Shown: positions 14,970-22,799, numbered from the stretch's first letter. The stretch is 22,799 nt of DNA from an uncultured Actinomycetes bacterium (GCA_937888775.1 CALAQT010000489.1:1-22799); one strand, 5' to 3'. The notes: a model not told the origin generated them from the sequence alone. Made by a program: numbers and translations.

Positions 14970-16178
14970 TCAGTCCTCAGCGGGGGGGCGCTGAATGATT
15001 TCATCGACTGTCGGCAAGCCTGCCTCGGCGAGCGCCCAGGCAGACCAGTCGCGCTCGGTTTCGAGCAGCGCTCGCCAGTGTCGCGTCGCGTCTCGCGCGC
15101 TGTCGCGCAGCGGGACGACGATGGTCTCTCGCGCGCGCCAGGGGAGAACCGGGTAGCGCAGCCCGATTGAGCCGGTGTCCGTCTCGGCCGCTTCCTCGTT
15201 GACGGTCCCGTTGAACGTGGCCGCACTAGAGCAGGCGATGACGCCGCCGATCGTGGCGCTTGAAAGGCCCGTGTGGATCGCACCCTCCAGCGTTGCGACC
15301 TTGCGAGCCATGTCCATCAGCCCCCATTCGGTTTGGAAAAGCCCTGTGATGTTCTCAACGCACAGCCATTCAGCTCCGGACGCGCTCATGCGCTCCGCCT
15401 TGTCGCTAAGCGTCCGGACGAACCGGGGCAGCAGGTTCTCGCCGCCAGCGGGGCCGCTGAGCCTGCGTCCCGCTGCATCGCCGTAGGCGACTAGCTCGAG
15501 ATCGAAGCCGGGTTGCAGGTACGGCTGCACCATCCCGCCGTCCTGAGCAGCGCTTGCCGAGCGTGCAATCCAGTCGATGATGTCGCTGAGCACGTCGTCT
15601 GACGGTATGGCCGAGATTCGGCCGTAGACCCATACATGTTGGCTTGTCGCGGTATCGCGGATGCGGTCCATCATCCGATCGACTGCGTGGTGGTGTTCGC
15701 GGGTCAGGTCGGATGGTTCGAGAACCTTCGTCTCGACGGTCATCCTCCTCCCTTCAGTCTCAAACCAGAGGTCTGCCGGTGGCCGACCTGGCTCAAGGTG
15801 AAAGCCCCACCCACGTCTGAGTGCGAGCCCAGCGAGTGTCGCCTGCAAGGAGACGTGGAGAACGCGACTAAGCTGGCGGTTGCCACGAAGCTCCTTGCGG
15901 ATGCGCCCGGCGCCCTTGGCGGATTGCAGGAGGCGAAGACGTAGCGCGAGGTCCACGGTCTGGACAAACGCGTACATGTGACCGCTGACTGCCCACAGGA
16001 CAGGGATCGGCAGCTCCCCAAACTGTTCAACGGCATCGACGGTCCATGAGTCTCCTAGTTCCTCTTGGAGAACGTCGATCGTCCAGTGCGCTGCACGTCG
16101 CCATGCCGATGACCAGCCGAGTGCCTGATCGACCTGTTCTCGCAGCATTTCCCAGCTCGGCAGCGGCGCATCGGGCAC
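14970..16178 (-). CDS. Uncharacterised protein with PD-(D/E)XK-nuclease-like motif
   Basis: I do not recognise this 402-residue protein as a whole. It begins with a GTG at 16176-16178. The N-terminal third is helical and Trp-containing. A central segment, WGFHLEPGRPPADLWFE then MTVETKVLEP, has Asp136, Glu149 and Lys151 spaced as in PD-(D/E)XK nucleases (Asp on one beta strand, E-x-K on the next). The C-terminal half is a mixed alpha/beta region with AEWLCVENITGLF and ATIGGVIACSS, consistent with additional core strands. No transmembrane segment is seen. It lies between a tRNA 3' scar and a divergent HNH-type gene whose start is only about 57 bp away, suggesting a shared promoter region. A role in DNA cleavage, perhaps restriction or defence, is inferred only from the motif and context. 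Confidence 0.62.
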   Translation of the reverse strand: MPDAPLPSWEMLREQVDQALGWSSAWRRAAHWTIDVLQEELGDSWTVDAVEQFGELPIPVLWAVSGHMYAFVQTVDLALRLRLLQSAKGAGRIRKELRGNRQLSRVLHVSLQATLAGLALRRGWGFHLEPGRPPADLWFETEGRRMTVETKVLEPSDLTREHHHAVDRMMDRIRDTATSQHVWVYGRISAIPSDDVLSDIIDWIARSASAAQDGGMVQPYLQPGFDLELVAYGDAAGRRLSGPAGGENLLPRFVRTLSDKAERMSASGAEWLCVENITGLFQTEWGLMDMARKVATLEGAIHTGLSSATIGGVIACSSAATFNGTVNEEAAETDTGSIGLRYPVLPWRARETIVVPLRDSARDATRHWRALLETERDWSAWALAEAGLPTVDEIIQRPPAED

Positions 16179-16234
16179 GGTCGCATACTGACAGGCAGAA
16201 CTTCGTGTGCGTCGAGCCCGGCTACCCTCGTTGG

Positions 16235-16987
16235 ATGGCGAGCGCGATCACCCTCGAGCGCTGCATCTTCTGCGGCGAGCAGAAGGTGAGCGAGGAACAC
16301 ATCGTCGCAGCCTGGGTGCTGCGCGCGTTCGCGCGGAGCCGTAGGCCGGCCTCGGGTTTCGCGGGCACGTTCACGACTCCCGACACGTTGAAGGTCGAGG
16401 CCGCCGAGCCCGTGCAGACGGCGGCAGTGACGTGCAAGGGCTGCAACAACGGCTGGCTCTCGCTGATCGACAACGACGCCGCGCGGGTGCTGAAGCCGCT
16501 GATCCGCGGCGAGAGCGAGGTGGCGCTCGACACGGCTGGGCAGAGCGCGTTCGCCGCCTGGATCTACAAATGCGCGCTGATCTTCGACGCCGCTCAGCAC
16601 GGGCCCGGCGGCGAGCTCGCGTCGCTGCGCGCCGGGCTCATGGAGTCGCGGCTGGCGGGGCCGGGCTGCTTGATCTACGCGGGCCCAGTGGGGCCGCCAG
16701 CGCCGTTCGAGCTGGCCGGTGTGAAGGACCGGCTTGGCCTACGGCTGTTCGGCGTCCGGACCGCGAACGGGACGGTGCGCCTGGAGGTCAACGGACAGGT
16801 GAGCGAGATCCCGATCCCTGGGTATCAGGTGATGCTGGGAAGCCTCTGCGCCTATCTCGGCGGGCCGGTCCCGCCGGTCGCGCCCGAGTCGCTCGTGGGG
16901 TTCGCGCAGGTGTGGCCAGCACACGCGGAGCCGGTCGTCGTGCGGCCGTGGCTGGTTGCCGGGGACAACTCGCGCACCGAGGCCTGA
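16235..16987 (+). CDS. HNH/zinc-ribbon nuclease-like protein
   Basis: This protein has 250 residues. The N-terminus carries CIFCGEQKVSEEHIVAAWVL (Cys10, Cys13, Glu21-His22) and, after a spacer, TCKGCNNGWLSLIDNDAARVL (Cys67, Cys70, Asn71-Asn72). This CxxC...EH...CxxCNNGW layout is seen in HNH-fold proteins where the cysteines hold a structural zinc and the His/Asn residues belong to the nuclease site. The remaining 150 residues contain a WIYKCALIFDAAQ helix and beta-rich stretches of unknown function. I chose the ATG at 16235, just before ASAITLERC, although the frame is open upstream and would overlap the divergent gene. It forms a divergent pair with the PD-(D/E)XK-like gene. Whether it cuts DNA is unproven. 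Confidence 0.68.
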   Translation: MASAITLERCIFCGEQKVSEEHIVAAWVLRAFARSRRPASGFAGTFTTPDTLKVEAAEPVQTAAVTCKGCNNGWLSLIDNDAARVLKPLIRGESEVALDTAGQSAFAAWIYKCALIFDAAQHGPGGELASLRAGLMESRLAGPGCLIYAGPVGPPAPFELAGVKDRLGLRLFGVRTANGTVRLEVNGQVSEIPIPGYQVMLGSLCAYLGGPVPPVAPESLVGFAQVWPAHAEPVVVRPWLVAGDNSRTEA

Positions 16988-17197
16988 CGACTTCAGTGTC
17001 CGCCGGCAAACTGGCGGGAGCTATCAGAGTGGATCACGAGCCTGTTGAGCGGCCGGATCTCGAGCGAAACGGTACCGCAGTGGTACCGCAGACTCCTGTC
17101 CCATGAGCCCGCTATTGTTCGCGCATGTCCGCGGCCGGTCCCAGCGCACATGGCCCGAACAGGGCTCTCCAGAGCCAAATATCGCTCTGGCGCTGTA
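16988..17197. other. Intergenic stretch with GGTACCGCAG direct repeat
   Basis: No gene is seen here. A 10-bp sequence, GGTACCGCAG, occurs twice with an 11-bp period (17071-17080 and 17082-17091), roughly 105 bp beyond the 3' end of the minus-strand tRNA-Gly gene. Its role is unknown. Confidence 0.4.
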
Positions 17198-17270
17198 AGC
17201 GGCGGACGGGGGTCGAACCCGCGACCTCAAGCTTGGGAAGCTTGCGCTCTACCAACTGAGCTACCGCCGC
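17198..17270 (-). tRNA. tRNA-Gly(CCC)
   Basis: This is a complete 73-nt cloverleaf on the minus strand. A fully paired 7-bp acceptor stem is GCGGCGG/CCGCCGC. The D-arm is GCTC-AGTTGGTA-GAGC. The anticodon stem CAAGC/GCTTG encloses loop TTCCCAA (anticodon CCC, glycine). The variable region is AGGTC and the T-arm is GCGGG-TTCGACC-CCCGT. The discriminator base is T and no CCA is encoded. It is transcribed away from the downstream thioredoxin gene. Confidence 0.97.
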
Positions 17271-17291
17271 ACCGCACGGAGTTTACGCAGC

Positions 17292-17310
17292 CCCCTCTAC
17301 CCTTGAGGGG
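17292..17310 (+). promoter_or_regulatory. Hairpin enclosing the ribosome-binding site of the CcmG-like gene
   Basis: CCCCTC (17292-17297) pairs perfectly with GAGGGG (17305-17310) across a 7-nt loop. GAGGGG is also the only Shine-Dalgarno-like sequence for the GTG at 17313, so the stem would hide it. It may modulate translation, or be incidental if the transcript starts later. Confidence 0.3.
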
Positions 17311-17312
17311 CC

Positions 17313-17861
17313 GTGAGACGCCGCGCGCTTCCGATCCTCGTCTCGCTCGCGGGCGCCTGCCTGATCGGGCTGCTGGTCTACGGCGTGAGCACGCAGGCGG
17401 TCAGCCGCACACTCGACGAGCGCGTGCTGCGCGGCGAAGCGCCGGCCGCGCCCGACGCGAGCCACGTGCTGCCGCGCCTCTCCGCTGCGGGCAGGAGCAG
17501 CCTGGCGTCGATGCGGGGCAAGGTCGTGGTGCTCAACTTCTGGGCATCGTGGTGCGCGCCCTGCCAGATCGAGGCGCCGCTGCTCGAGCGCGCCCAGAGC
17601 CGGCTGCTGGCTCACGACGCCACCGTGCTCGGGGTCACATACAAGGACGCCTCCAACGACTCCGAAGCCTTCGTGCGTCAGTTCCACATCACCTATCCGA
17701 GCCTGCGCGACGGGGAAGGCGCGTTCGCCAAGGAATACGGCACCGACCAGCTTCCCGAGACCTTCATCATCGACCGTCGGGGCCGGGTCGTGAAGATCGC
17801 CCGGGGCGAGATCGACCAGGCGTTCGTCGACCACGCGATCGCGATCGCGCAGAGCACATGA
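17313..17861 (+). CDS. CcmG/TlpA-like membrane-anchored thioredoxin
   Basis: This protein has 182 residues. An N-terminal anchor or signal (about 5-24) precedes a thioredoxin-fold domain with VVVLNFWASWCAPCQIEAPLLE (Cys81 and Cys84, motif WCAPC), VLGVTYKD, and the cis-Pro region QLPETFIIDRRGRVV. This is the TlpA/ResA/CcmG type, which reduces apocytochrome c cysteines on the outer face of the membrane before haem attachment. The GTG at 17313 fits the signal peptide; spacing to GAGGGG is short (2 nt). Its stop overlaps the ATG of the CcmH gene (ATGA, 17858-17861), so the two act together in cytochrome c maturation. The other ccm genes are not in the window. Confidence 0.9.
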   Translation: MRRRALPILVSLAGACLIGLLVYGVSTQAVSRTLDERVLRGEAPAAPDASHVLPRLSAAGRSSLASMRGKVVVLNFWASWCAPCQIEAPLLERAQSRLLAHDATVLGVTYKDASNDSEAFVRQFHITYPSLRDGEGAFAKEYGTDQLPETFIIDRRGRVVKIARGEIDQAFVDHAIAIAQST

Positions 17862-18316
17862 GGCGGGCACTGCTGATCGCGCTGCTCGCGTGCGCCTGCC
17901 TGCCTGCAGCCGCCGATGCGCTGACGCCGCGCACGTCGCTGCCGGCGATCGAACGCCAGGTGATGTGCGTGACGTGCAAAATCCCGCTCAACGTCGCCGA
18001 GTCCCAGCAGGCCGACCGCGAGCGCGCGCTGATCCAGCGGATGATCGACGCGGGCGAGAGCGAAGCGGAAGTCAAGAAGGCGCTCGTCGCCGAATACGGC
18101 GCCGCGGTGCTCGGGCTGCCGAGCGCGAGCGGCTTCGATCTGACGGCCTACCTCGTCCCGCTCATCGCCGTGATCGCGCTCGTCGCGCTGCTCATCGTGC
18201 TGCTCCCGCGCTGGCGCCGGCGGGCGCGCGCCGAGCAGGCCACCGAGGCGCCCAGGCCCGAGCTCGGGGCCGCGGACGCCGCACGCCTGGAGTCCGACCT
18301 AGCGCGCTTCGACTGA
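17858..18316 (+). CDS. ccmH: Cytochrome c maturation protein CcmH
   Basis: This protein has 152 residues: a signal peptide (about 1-20, RRALLIALLACACLPAAADA), then the CcmH/CycL/Ccl2 domain with RQVMCVTCKIPLNVAESQQAD (Cys37 and Cys40, equivalent to the LRCxxC motif), RALIQRMIDAGESEAEVKKALVAEYG and AVLGLPS. One transmembrane helix follows (about 92-114, LTAYLVPLIAVIALVALLIVLL) and a basic cytoplasmic tail. CcmH is a thiol-disulfide partner of CcmG that keeps the apocytochrome haem-binding motif reduced for ligation. ATGA overlap with the thioredoxin gene gives a coupled pair. The motif reads MCVTC rather than LRC, a modest deviation. Confidence 0.9.
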   Translation: MRRALLIALLACACLPAAADALTPRTSLPAIERQVMCVTCKIPLNVAESQQADRERALIQRMIDAGESEAEVKKALVAEYGAAVLGLPSASGFDLTAYLVPLIAVIALVALLIVLLPRWRRRARAEQATEAPRPELGAADAARLESDLARFD

Positions 18317-18326
18317 GCCGCAGCCG

Positions 18327-18353
18327 AGCGCTCCGGCGGACGCCCCCGGCGCT
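18327..18353. terminator. Possible bidirectional terminator between ccmH and argS
   Basis: A GC-rich imperfect stem (AGCGC-CCGG against CCGGCGCT, with a 2-nt bulge) lies in the 44-nt gap between the convergent stop codons. No T-run is seen on either side, so termination by this element alone is uncertain. Confidence 0.3.
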
Positions 18354-18360
18354 GCCGTGG

Positions 18361-20103
18361 CTACATCTCCTCCGGGGCGCTCACGCCGAGCAGGTCCAGG
18401 CAGCGAGCGATCGTGCCTCGCGCCGCCACACACAGGGCGATGCGGGATGACTCGAGGTCCTCGGGCTCGGCGCCCACCACGCGGCAGTCGCGGTAGAACG
18501 CGGTGAAGCTCTGCGCGAGCTCCAGCGCGTAGGCGGCGATCCGGTGCGCCGCGCGGCGCTCCGCGGCCTCGGCCAGCTCGTCGGGGAAGGAGAGCAGCTG
18601 CTCGATCAGCGCGCGCTCCGTTGGGTGCAGCTCCTCGCGCTGCCCCTCCAGCAGCCCGGACTGCGCCGCGAGCACCCGCTCCCCGCCCGCCTTGGCCAGG
18701 ATCGAGGAGATGCGTGCGTGTGCGTACTGCACGTAGTAGACGGGGTTCTCGTTGCTCTGCTGGCGCGCCAGGTCGAGGTCGAGGTCGACGGTCGTGTCGT
18801 GCGACCGCGCCAGCAGATACCAGCGCGCGGCATCCACGCCGATCTCGGCCTTGAGATCGTCGAGCGTCACGAACTCGCCCGCGCGCTTGGACATCTGCGC
18901 GCGCTCCCCCGCGCGAACGAGGTGCACGAGCTGCATGATCAGGAGCTCGAGATGGTCGGGGTCGCCGCCGAGGGCCTGGTAGGCCGCCTTCATCCGCTCG
19001 ACGTAGCCGTGGTGATCGGCGCCCCACACGTCGATCTGGCGTTCGAATCCGCGTTCGCGCTTGTCCTGGTGGTAGGCGATGTCCGAGGCGAAGTACGTGT
19101 GCTCGCCGCTGGAGCGCACGAGCACACGGTCCTTGTCGTCGCCGAACTCGGTCGTGCGCAGCCACAGCGCGCCCTCGCTGCGGAAGGTCCGGCCCTGTTC
19201 CTCCAGCAGCGAGAGCGTGTGCTCCACCGGGCTGGGCTCGCCCTCGTGCAGCGCGCTCTCATACGCCCACGAGTCGAACGTCACGCGGAACTCGTTCAGC
19301 GACTCCTTGATGCGGCCCATGATCCGCGTGACCGCCGCGCGACCGAGCGCTGCGGGCTTTGTCGCCGCGGGATCCACGCCCGCCTCCCCCCCGCGCAGCT
19401 CCTCGACGAGATCCAGGACATAGTCGCCCTTGTAGCCGTCCTCGGGGACCTCCTCCCCGCGGGCGAGCGCGCCGATCGACTCGCCGAGCTTGCGCACCTG
19501 GGAGCCGGCGTCGTTGATGTAGAACTCGCGCCCGACGCTGTGGCCGTGGAACGCGAGCACGCGGGCGAGGGTGTCGCCGTAGGCGGCGTTGCGGGCGTGG
19601 CCGACGTGCATCGGGCCGGTGGGGTTCGCCGAGACGAACTCCACGAGCACGCGCTCGGGGATCGCGGCGCCCCCTCCGCCGAAGCCGTCACCCGCGGCCA
19701 GCACCGCAGCCAGCGCGCCCGTCAGCCAGCCGTCGGAGACAAACAGGTTGAGGAAGCCGGGCCCCGCCACCTCGTAGCGCTCCAGGCCCGCCCCGAGGCG
19801 TCCCGTGAGCGCCTCTCCGAGGCGCTCGGCGACCTCCCGCGGCGCCGCGCCGAGGCTCGGCGCCAGCAGCAGGGCGGCGTTCGTGGAGTAGTCGCCGAAC
19901 TGGGCCCGGCGCGGACGCTCCAGCGTGATCGCGGCCCTGCCGGCCCCCGCCTCCGCGCCCCCCTGCGGCGTCGCCGCGCCGGCCGGCAAGAGCTCCTCCG
20001 CGGTCGCGAGCACGGCTGCGCGCAGATCCTCCAACGGCGTGGGTGCGGCGCTCACCGGGAGCTGGGCGCTCGCCCGTTGGTCGCTGGCTGGAGGCTCATT
20101 CAT
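18361..20103 (-). CDS. argS: Arginyl-tRNA synthetase
   Basis: This 580-residue class I synthetase charges tRNA-Arg with arginine. An N-terminal Add-1-type domain (about 24-125: AQFGDYSTNAALLLA, GPGFLNLFV) is followed by the catalytic Rossmann fold with VEFVSANPTGPMHVGHARNA, where HVGH at 166-169 is the HIGH motif. Further segments are REFYINDAGSQV, the VWGADHHGYV region and QMSKRAGEFVTLDDL (KMSKS-like). A DALR anticodon-binding domain forms the C-terminus (VQYAHARISSIL to LDLLGVSAPEEM). The ATG at 20101-20103 gives a normal length; the frame is open upstream but without homologous features. An N-terminal tail of about 20 residues (NEPPASDQRASAQ) is not part of the fold. It is convergent with ccmH and divergent from the DUF3467 gene 33 bp away. 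Confidence 0.97.
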   Translation of the reverse strand: MNEPPASDQRASAQLPVSAAPTPLEDLRAAVLATAEELLPAGAATPQGGAEAGAGRAAITLERPRRAQFGDYSTNAALLLAPSLGAAPREVAERLGEALTGRLGAGLERYEVAGPGFLNLFVSDGWLTGALAAVLAAGDGFGGGGAAIPERVLVEFVSANPTGPMHVGHARNAAYGDTLARVLAFHGHSVGREFYINDAGSQVRKLGESIGALARGEEVPEDGYKGDYVLDLVEELRGGEAGVDPAATKPAALGRAAVTRIMGRIKESLNEFRVTFDSWAYESALHEGEPSPVEHTLSLLEEQGRTFRSEGALWLRTTEFGDDKDRVLVRSSGEHTYFASDIAYHQDKRERGFERQIDVWGADHHGYVERMKAAYQALGGDPDHLELLIMQLVHLVRAGERAQMSKRAGEFVTLDDLKAEIGVDAARWYLLARSHDTTVDLDLDLARQQSNENPVYYVQYAHARISSILAKAGGERVLAAQSGLLEGQREELHPTERALIEQLLSFPDELAEAAERRAAHRIAAYALELAQSFTAFYRDCRVVGAEPEDLESSRIALCVAARGTIARCLDLLGVSAPEEM

Positions 20104-20124
20104 GGGTCCGTGGTCGGTGCTTGC

Positions 20125-20130
20125 GATACT
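20125..20130 (+). promoter_or_regulatory. Predicted -10 element of the DUF3467 gene
   Basis: GATACT is followed after 6 nt by the GTG start at 20137, suggesting a leaderless transcript. The -35 region would overlap the argS start codon region and shows no good consensus. Confidence 0.4.
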
Positions 20131-20136
20131 AGCTAT

Positions 20137-20451
20137 GTGACCGACCAAGACCCAGGCGCCGAGCGCCACATAAACATCCACCTGTCCCCCGAGATCATGG
20201 GGGGCGTATACGCGAACTTCGCCAACGTCAGCCACTCCGACTACGAGTTCACCGTCACCTTCGCCCGCGTCGACCACGAGGTCGAGTCCGAGGAGGTCCC
20301 CGGTGTCGTCGTCTCGCGCGTGAACCTCTCCCCGCGCTTCATGCGCGAGCTGATCGACGCGATGGAGGACAACTACTCCAAGTGGCGCACCCGCGAGGGG
20401 ATCAAGAACCTCCCCGAGTATGGCGGCAGCGAGGAGCCTGCGGGCGAATAG
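20137..20451 (+). CDS. DUF3467 family small protein
   Basis: This 104-residue soluble protein contains HINIHLSPEIMGGVYANFANV, SHSDYEFTVTFARVD, GVVVSRVNLSPRFMRELIDAM and NYSKWRTREGIKNLPE. The pattern '..G.YaN...v.hs..EF.lDF..', then 'vvSRv.lsP..mk.l...L..n...ye...g.I', is that of DUF3467, a widespread small bacterial family with no settled function. The GTG at 20137 is used because the preceding ATG runs straight into a stop codon. The start is 33 bp from the divergent argS start. No signal peptide or membrane segment is seen. Confidence 0.85.
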   Translation: MTDQDPGAERHINIHLSPEIMGGVYANFANVSHSDYEFTVTFARVDHEVESEEVPGVVVSRVNLSPRFMRELIDAMEDNYSKWRTREGIKNLPEYGGSEEPAGE

Positions 20452-20568
20452 CGCCAAGGGGCGCGCCGGTGGGCGCGACCGCGCGGGCCGCGAGCGGATG
20501 GCTGGCGCGTTGCAGCCCGGCCGGCCGTGGAACGCCAGCAGCAGTGCGGTGTTCATACCCTTCACAAC

Positions 20569-21300
20569 ATGAAGGTCGCTGTCATCTCCGACATCCATGC
20601 CAATCGGCACGCGTTCGAGGCGACGCTGGAGGCAGTGGCCGCCAGCGACGCCGCAGAGCTGTGGTGCCTCGGCGACCTCGTCGGCTACGGCGCCGAGCCC
20701 GACGCATGCGTCGAGATGGCGCGTGCCCACGCCGCGGTCTGCCTCGCGGGCAACCACGACCTCGCGGTCACCGGCGAGATACCGCTCGATGAGTTCTCGC
20801 GCGGGGCGAGCCTGGCGGCGCAGTGGACGCGCGAAGTGATCAGCCCGGAGAACCTCGCGTTCCTGGAGGGCCTGAAGCCGCAGGGCGAGGAGGGCGATCT
20901 CGGCCTCTACCACGCGAGCCCGCGCGACCCCGTCTGGGAGTACGTGCTCTCGGCGCTGCTCGCCGAGCTCTGCCTCGACGCCCAGCGCCACCGCATATGC
21001 CTGATCGGCCACTCCCACGTCGCGCTCTCCTTCGTGCGGCACGAGGGCGAGCTGGCCACCGGCGAGCCCCGCCGCGCGGGCGTCGAGCTCGACGTGGCGC
21101 AGGGCGAATGGTTGCTGAACCCCGGCAGCGTCGGACAGCCCCGCGACGGCGACCCGCGCGCCTCCTGGCTGCTCCTGGACCTCGACGCGATGACCGCCGC
21201 CTTCCACCGCTCCGAGTACGACATCGCCGGCGCGGCCGCCGCGATCCGCGCCGCGCGCCTGCCCGACTCGCTCGCCGAGCGCCTGGAGTACGGTCAGTGA
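20569..21300 (+). CDS. Calcineurin-like metallophosphoesterase
   Basis: This 243-residue protein has the calcineurin-type motifs in order: MKVAVISDIHANRHAFEATL (Asp8, His10), LWCLGDLVGYGAEP (Asp36), LAGNHDLAV (Asn62, His63), LYHASPRDPVWEYV, ICLIGHSHVAL and LLNPGSVGQPRDGDPRASW. These residues bind two metal ions for phosphoester hydrolysis; members of this type (YfcE / MJ0936-like) act on phosphodiesters, though the substrate cannot be read from sequence. The ATG at 20569 starts the fold directly; an upstream GTG at 20527 would add 14 unlikely residues. CATACC, about 12 nt before the ATG, may be a -10. The stop overlaps the next gene's GTG. Confidence 0.92.
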   Translation: MKVAVISDIHANRHAFEATLEAVAASDAAELWCLGDLVGYGAEPDACVEMARAHAAVCLAGNHDLAVTGEIPLDEFSRGASLAAQWTREVISPENLAFLEGLKPQGEEGDLGLYHASPRDPVWEYVLSALLAELCLDAQRHRICLIGHSHVALSFVRHEGELATGEPRRAGVELDVAQGEWLLNPGSVGQPRDGDPRASWLLLDLDAMTAAFHRSEYDIAGAAAAIRAARLPDSLAERLEYGQ

Positions 21301-21895
21301 CCATGCCCCCCGTTCGCAGGCCGGTCGCAGCGCGTTTGCGCCCGGGCCGACGCCCCCGCTTCATGCGCATGGGCGCCGCCGGCGCGCTCGGCTTCGCCGC
21401 AGCGCTGCTCGTCTCCTGCGGCAGCTCCGGGAAGGGGCTGATCCCGGCCGCCCAGGGCGGCCCCCTGCGCAACGACTTCGCGGCGGTCAACCAGGCGGCG
21501 AGCAGCGGCAACGGCAACTGCGGCCCCACCGAAACCGCGATCGCTCGCACCGAACAGGACTTCGCCGCGTTGCCCGCAAGCGTCGATGCGGGGCTGCGCA
21601 ACAACCTGCATCAGGGCATCGCCAACCTCCGCTCGCGCGCGCTGGCGCTGTGCGCGCAGCCGATCGGCGGCACCACCACGGGGACCACGACCGCGAAAAC
21701 CACCACGCCCACGACAACCGACACAACCCCCACGACGACCGAAACGACCACCACGCCCACGACAACCGTGACGACGCCTACGACGACCACCCCCACGACC
21801 ACGGGCGCCGGCGGCGGGACCGTGGCGCCGGGCGAGGGCGAAACGCCCGCCGGCGGCAACCCGGGGGGCGGCACCGGCGGTCAGGAAGCAGGGAA

Positions 21896-21899
<4 letters not shown>
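21297..21899 (+). CDS. Putative lipoprotein with Thr-rich C-terminal tail
   Basis: This protein has about 200 residues. A basic N-terminus (RRPVAARLRPGRRPRFMRMG) leads to a hydrophobic segment ending in ALLVSCGSSGKG, a lipobox with the lipidated Cys. A helical domain of about 75 residues follows, with FAAVNQAASSGNGNCGPTETAIARTEQDFAALP and NLHQGIANLRSRALALC; the two Cys may pair. The C-terminus is a TTT/PTTT low-complexity stretch of about 45 residues, then a Gly-rich end. The GTG at 21297 (GTGA overlap, GGAG 8 nt upstream) is preferred; the ATG at 21303 is the alternative. The stop overlaps the kinase ATG (21896-21899). The tail may span the wall; the domain could be a small helical sensor or partner of the kinase. 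Function unknown. Confidence 0.8.
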
Positions 21900-22775
<876 letters not shown>

Positions 22776-22799
22776 AGATCGGAAGAGCACACGTCTGAA
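22776..22799 (+). other. Illumina TruSeq adapter read-through (artefact)
   Basis: The last 24 bases begin AGATCGGAAGAGCACACG and end TCTGAA, identical to the start of the TruSeq read adapter as I know it. It follows the genomic sequence without a gap and ends the contig. It produces the tell-tale IGRAHV C-terminus on the + strand and an MCSSDL start on the - strand. Confidence 0.97.

Noticed and set aside
14859..15170. 103-residue + frame containing RLDSNQRPTDYE
   Set aside because: This peptide is the translation of the reverse complement of a tRNA 3' half, a common mis-annotation, not a protein gene.
18544..20451. 635-residue + strand open frame
   Set aside because: It is antisense to argS; only its last 104 residues, from the GTG at 20137, are a real gene (DUF3467).
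20104..21207. Long N-terminal extension of the argS frame to 21207
   Set aside because: It runs antisense through the DUF3467 and metallophosphoesterase genes and has no synthetase features; the ATG at 20103 gives the normal ArgS length.
21660..21800. CRISPR-like or satellite repeat array
   Set aside because: The periodicity comes from ACC/ACG threonine codons and PTTT peptide repeats within a lipoprotein gene; there are no uniform repeats and spacers.

Overview
The window is a high-GC draft contig from a Gram-positive-type actinobacterium, most likely of the Thermoleophilia/Solirubrobacterales kind. I infer this from base composition, frequent GTG starts, ATGA/GTGA gene overlaps, apparently leaderless promoters, lipoproteins and a PknB-type kinase, and from how the transglycosylase and DUF3467 genes look; no marker gene for taxonomy is present. 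The last 24 bases match an Illumina TruSeq adapter, so the true genomic sequence ends at about 22775. Both ends cut through genes (a DegV-family protein on the left, a Ser/Thr kinase on the right).

Region 1 (1-2905): the N-terminus of a DegV protein, then a minus-strand pair made of a four-cysteine, SufR-like HTH regulator and an NnrS-like multipass membrane protein, joined by an ATGA overlap. A short 7Fe-type ferredoxin is divergent from them. A palindrome sits exactly in the 17-bp spacer of the regulator's predicted promoter, which suggests redox- or NO-responsive autoregulation.

Region 2 (3040-14570): an envelope/export block. A secreted glutamic (G1/eqolisin-type) peptidase is followed by a five-gene series: a MacA-like adaptor with a very large Ser/Gly/Thr insertion, a MacB-like ATPase, an FtsX/MacB permease, a single-pass membrane protein and a Cys-pair lipoprotein. 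A long secreted lytic-transglycosylase-type protein comes next. Converging on it is an OmpR/MprA-type response regulator and its histidine kinase. Similar 11-bp tandem repeats lie upstream of the peptidase, the export operon and the response-regulator gene, so the two-component system may control the whole block.

Region 3 (14571-17197): an atypical stretch. It contains a 3' fragment of a CAT-anticodon tRNA that begins exactly at the anticodon loop (a typical tyrosine-integrase scar), a protein with a PD-(D/E)XK-like motif, and a divergent HNH/zinc-ribbon nuclease-like protein. This may be a small genomic-island or defence remnant.

Region 4 (17198-22775): core chromosome. It holds tRNA-Gly(CCC), a TlpA/CcmG-like thioredoxin and CcmH (cytochrome c maturation), arginyl-tRNA synthetase on the minus strand, a DUF3467 protein, a metallophosphoesterase, a Thr-rich lipoprotein, and the catalytic domain of a PknB-like kinase. 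The last three genes overlap and look like one operon.
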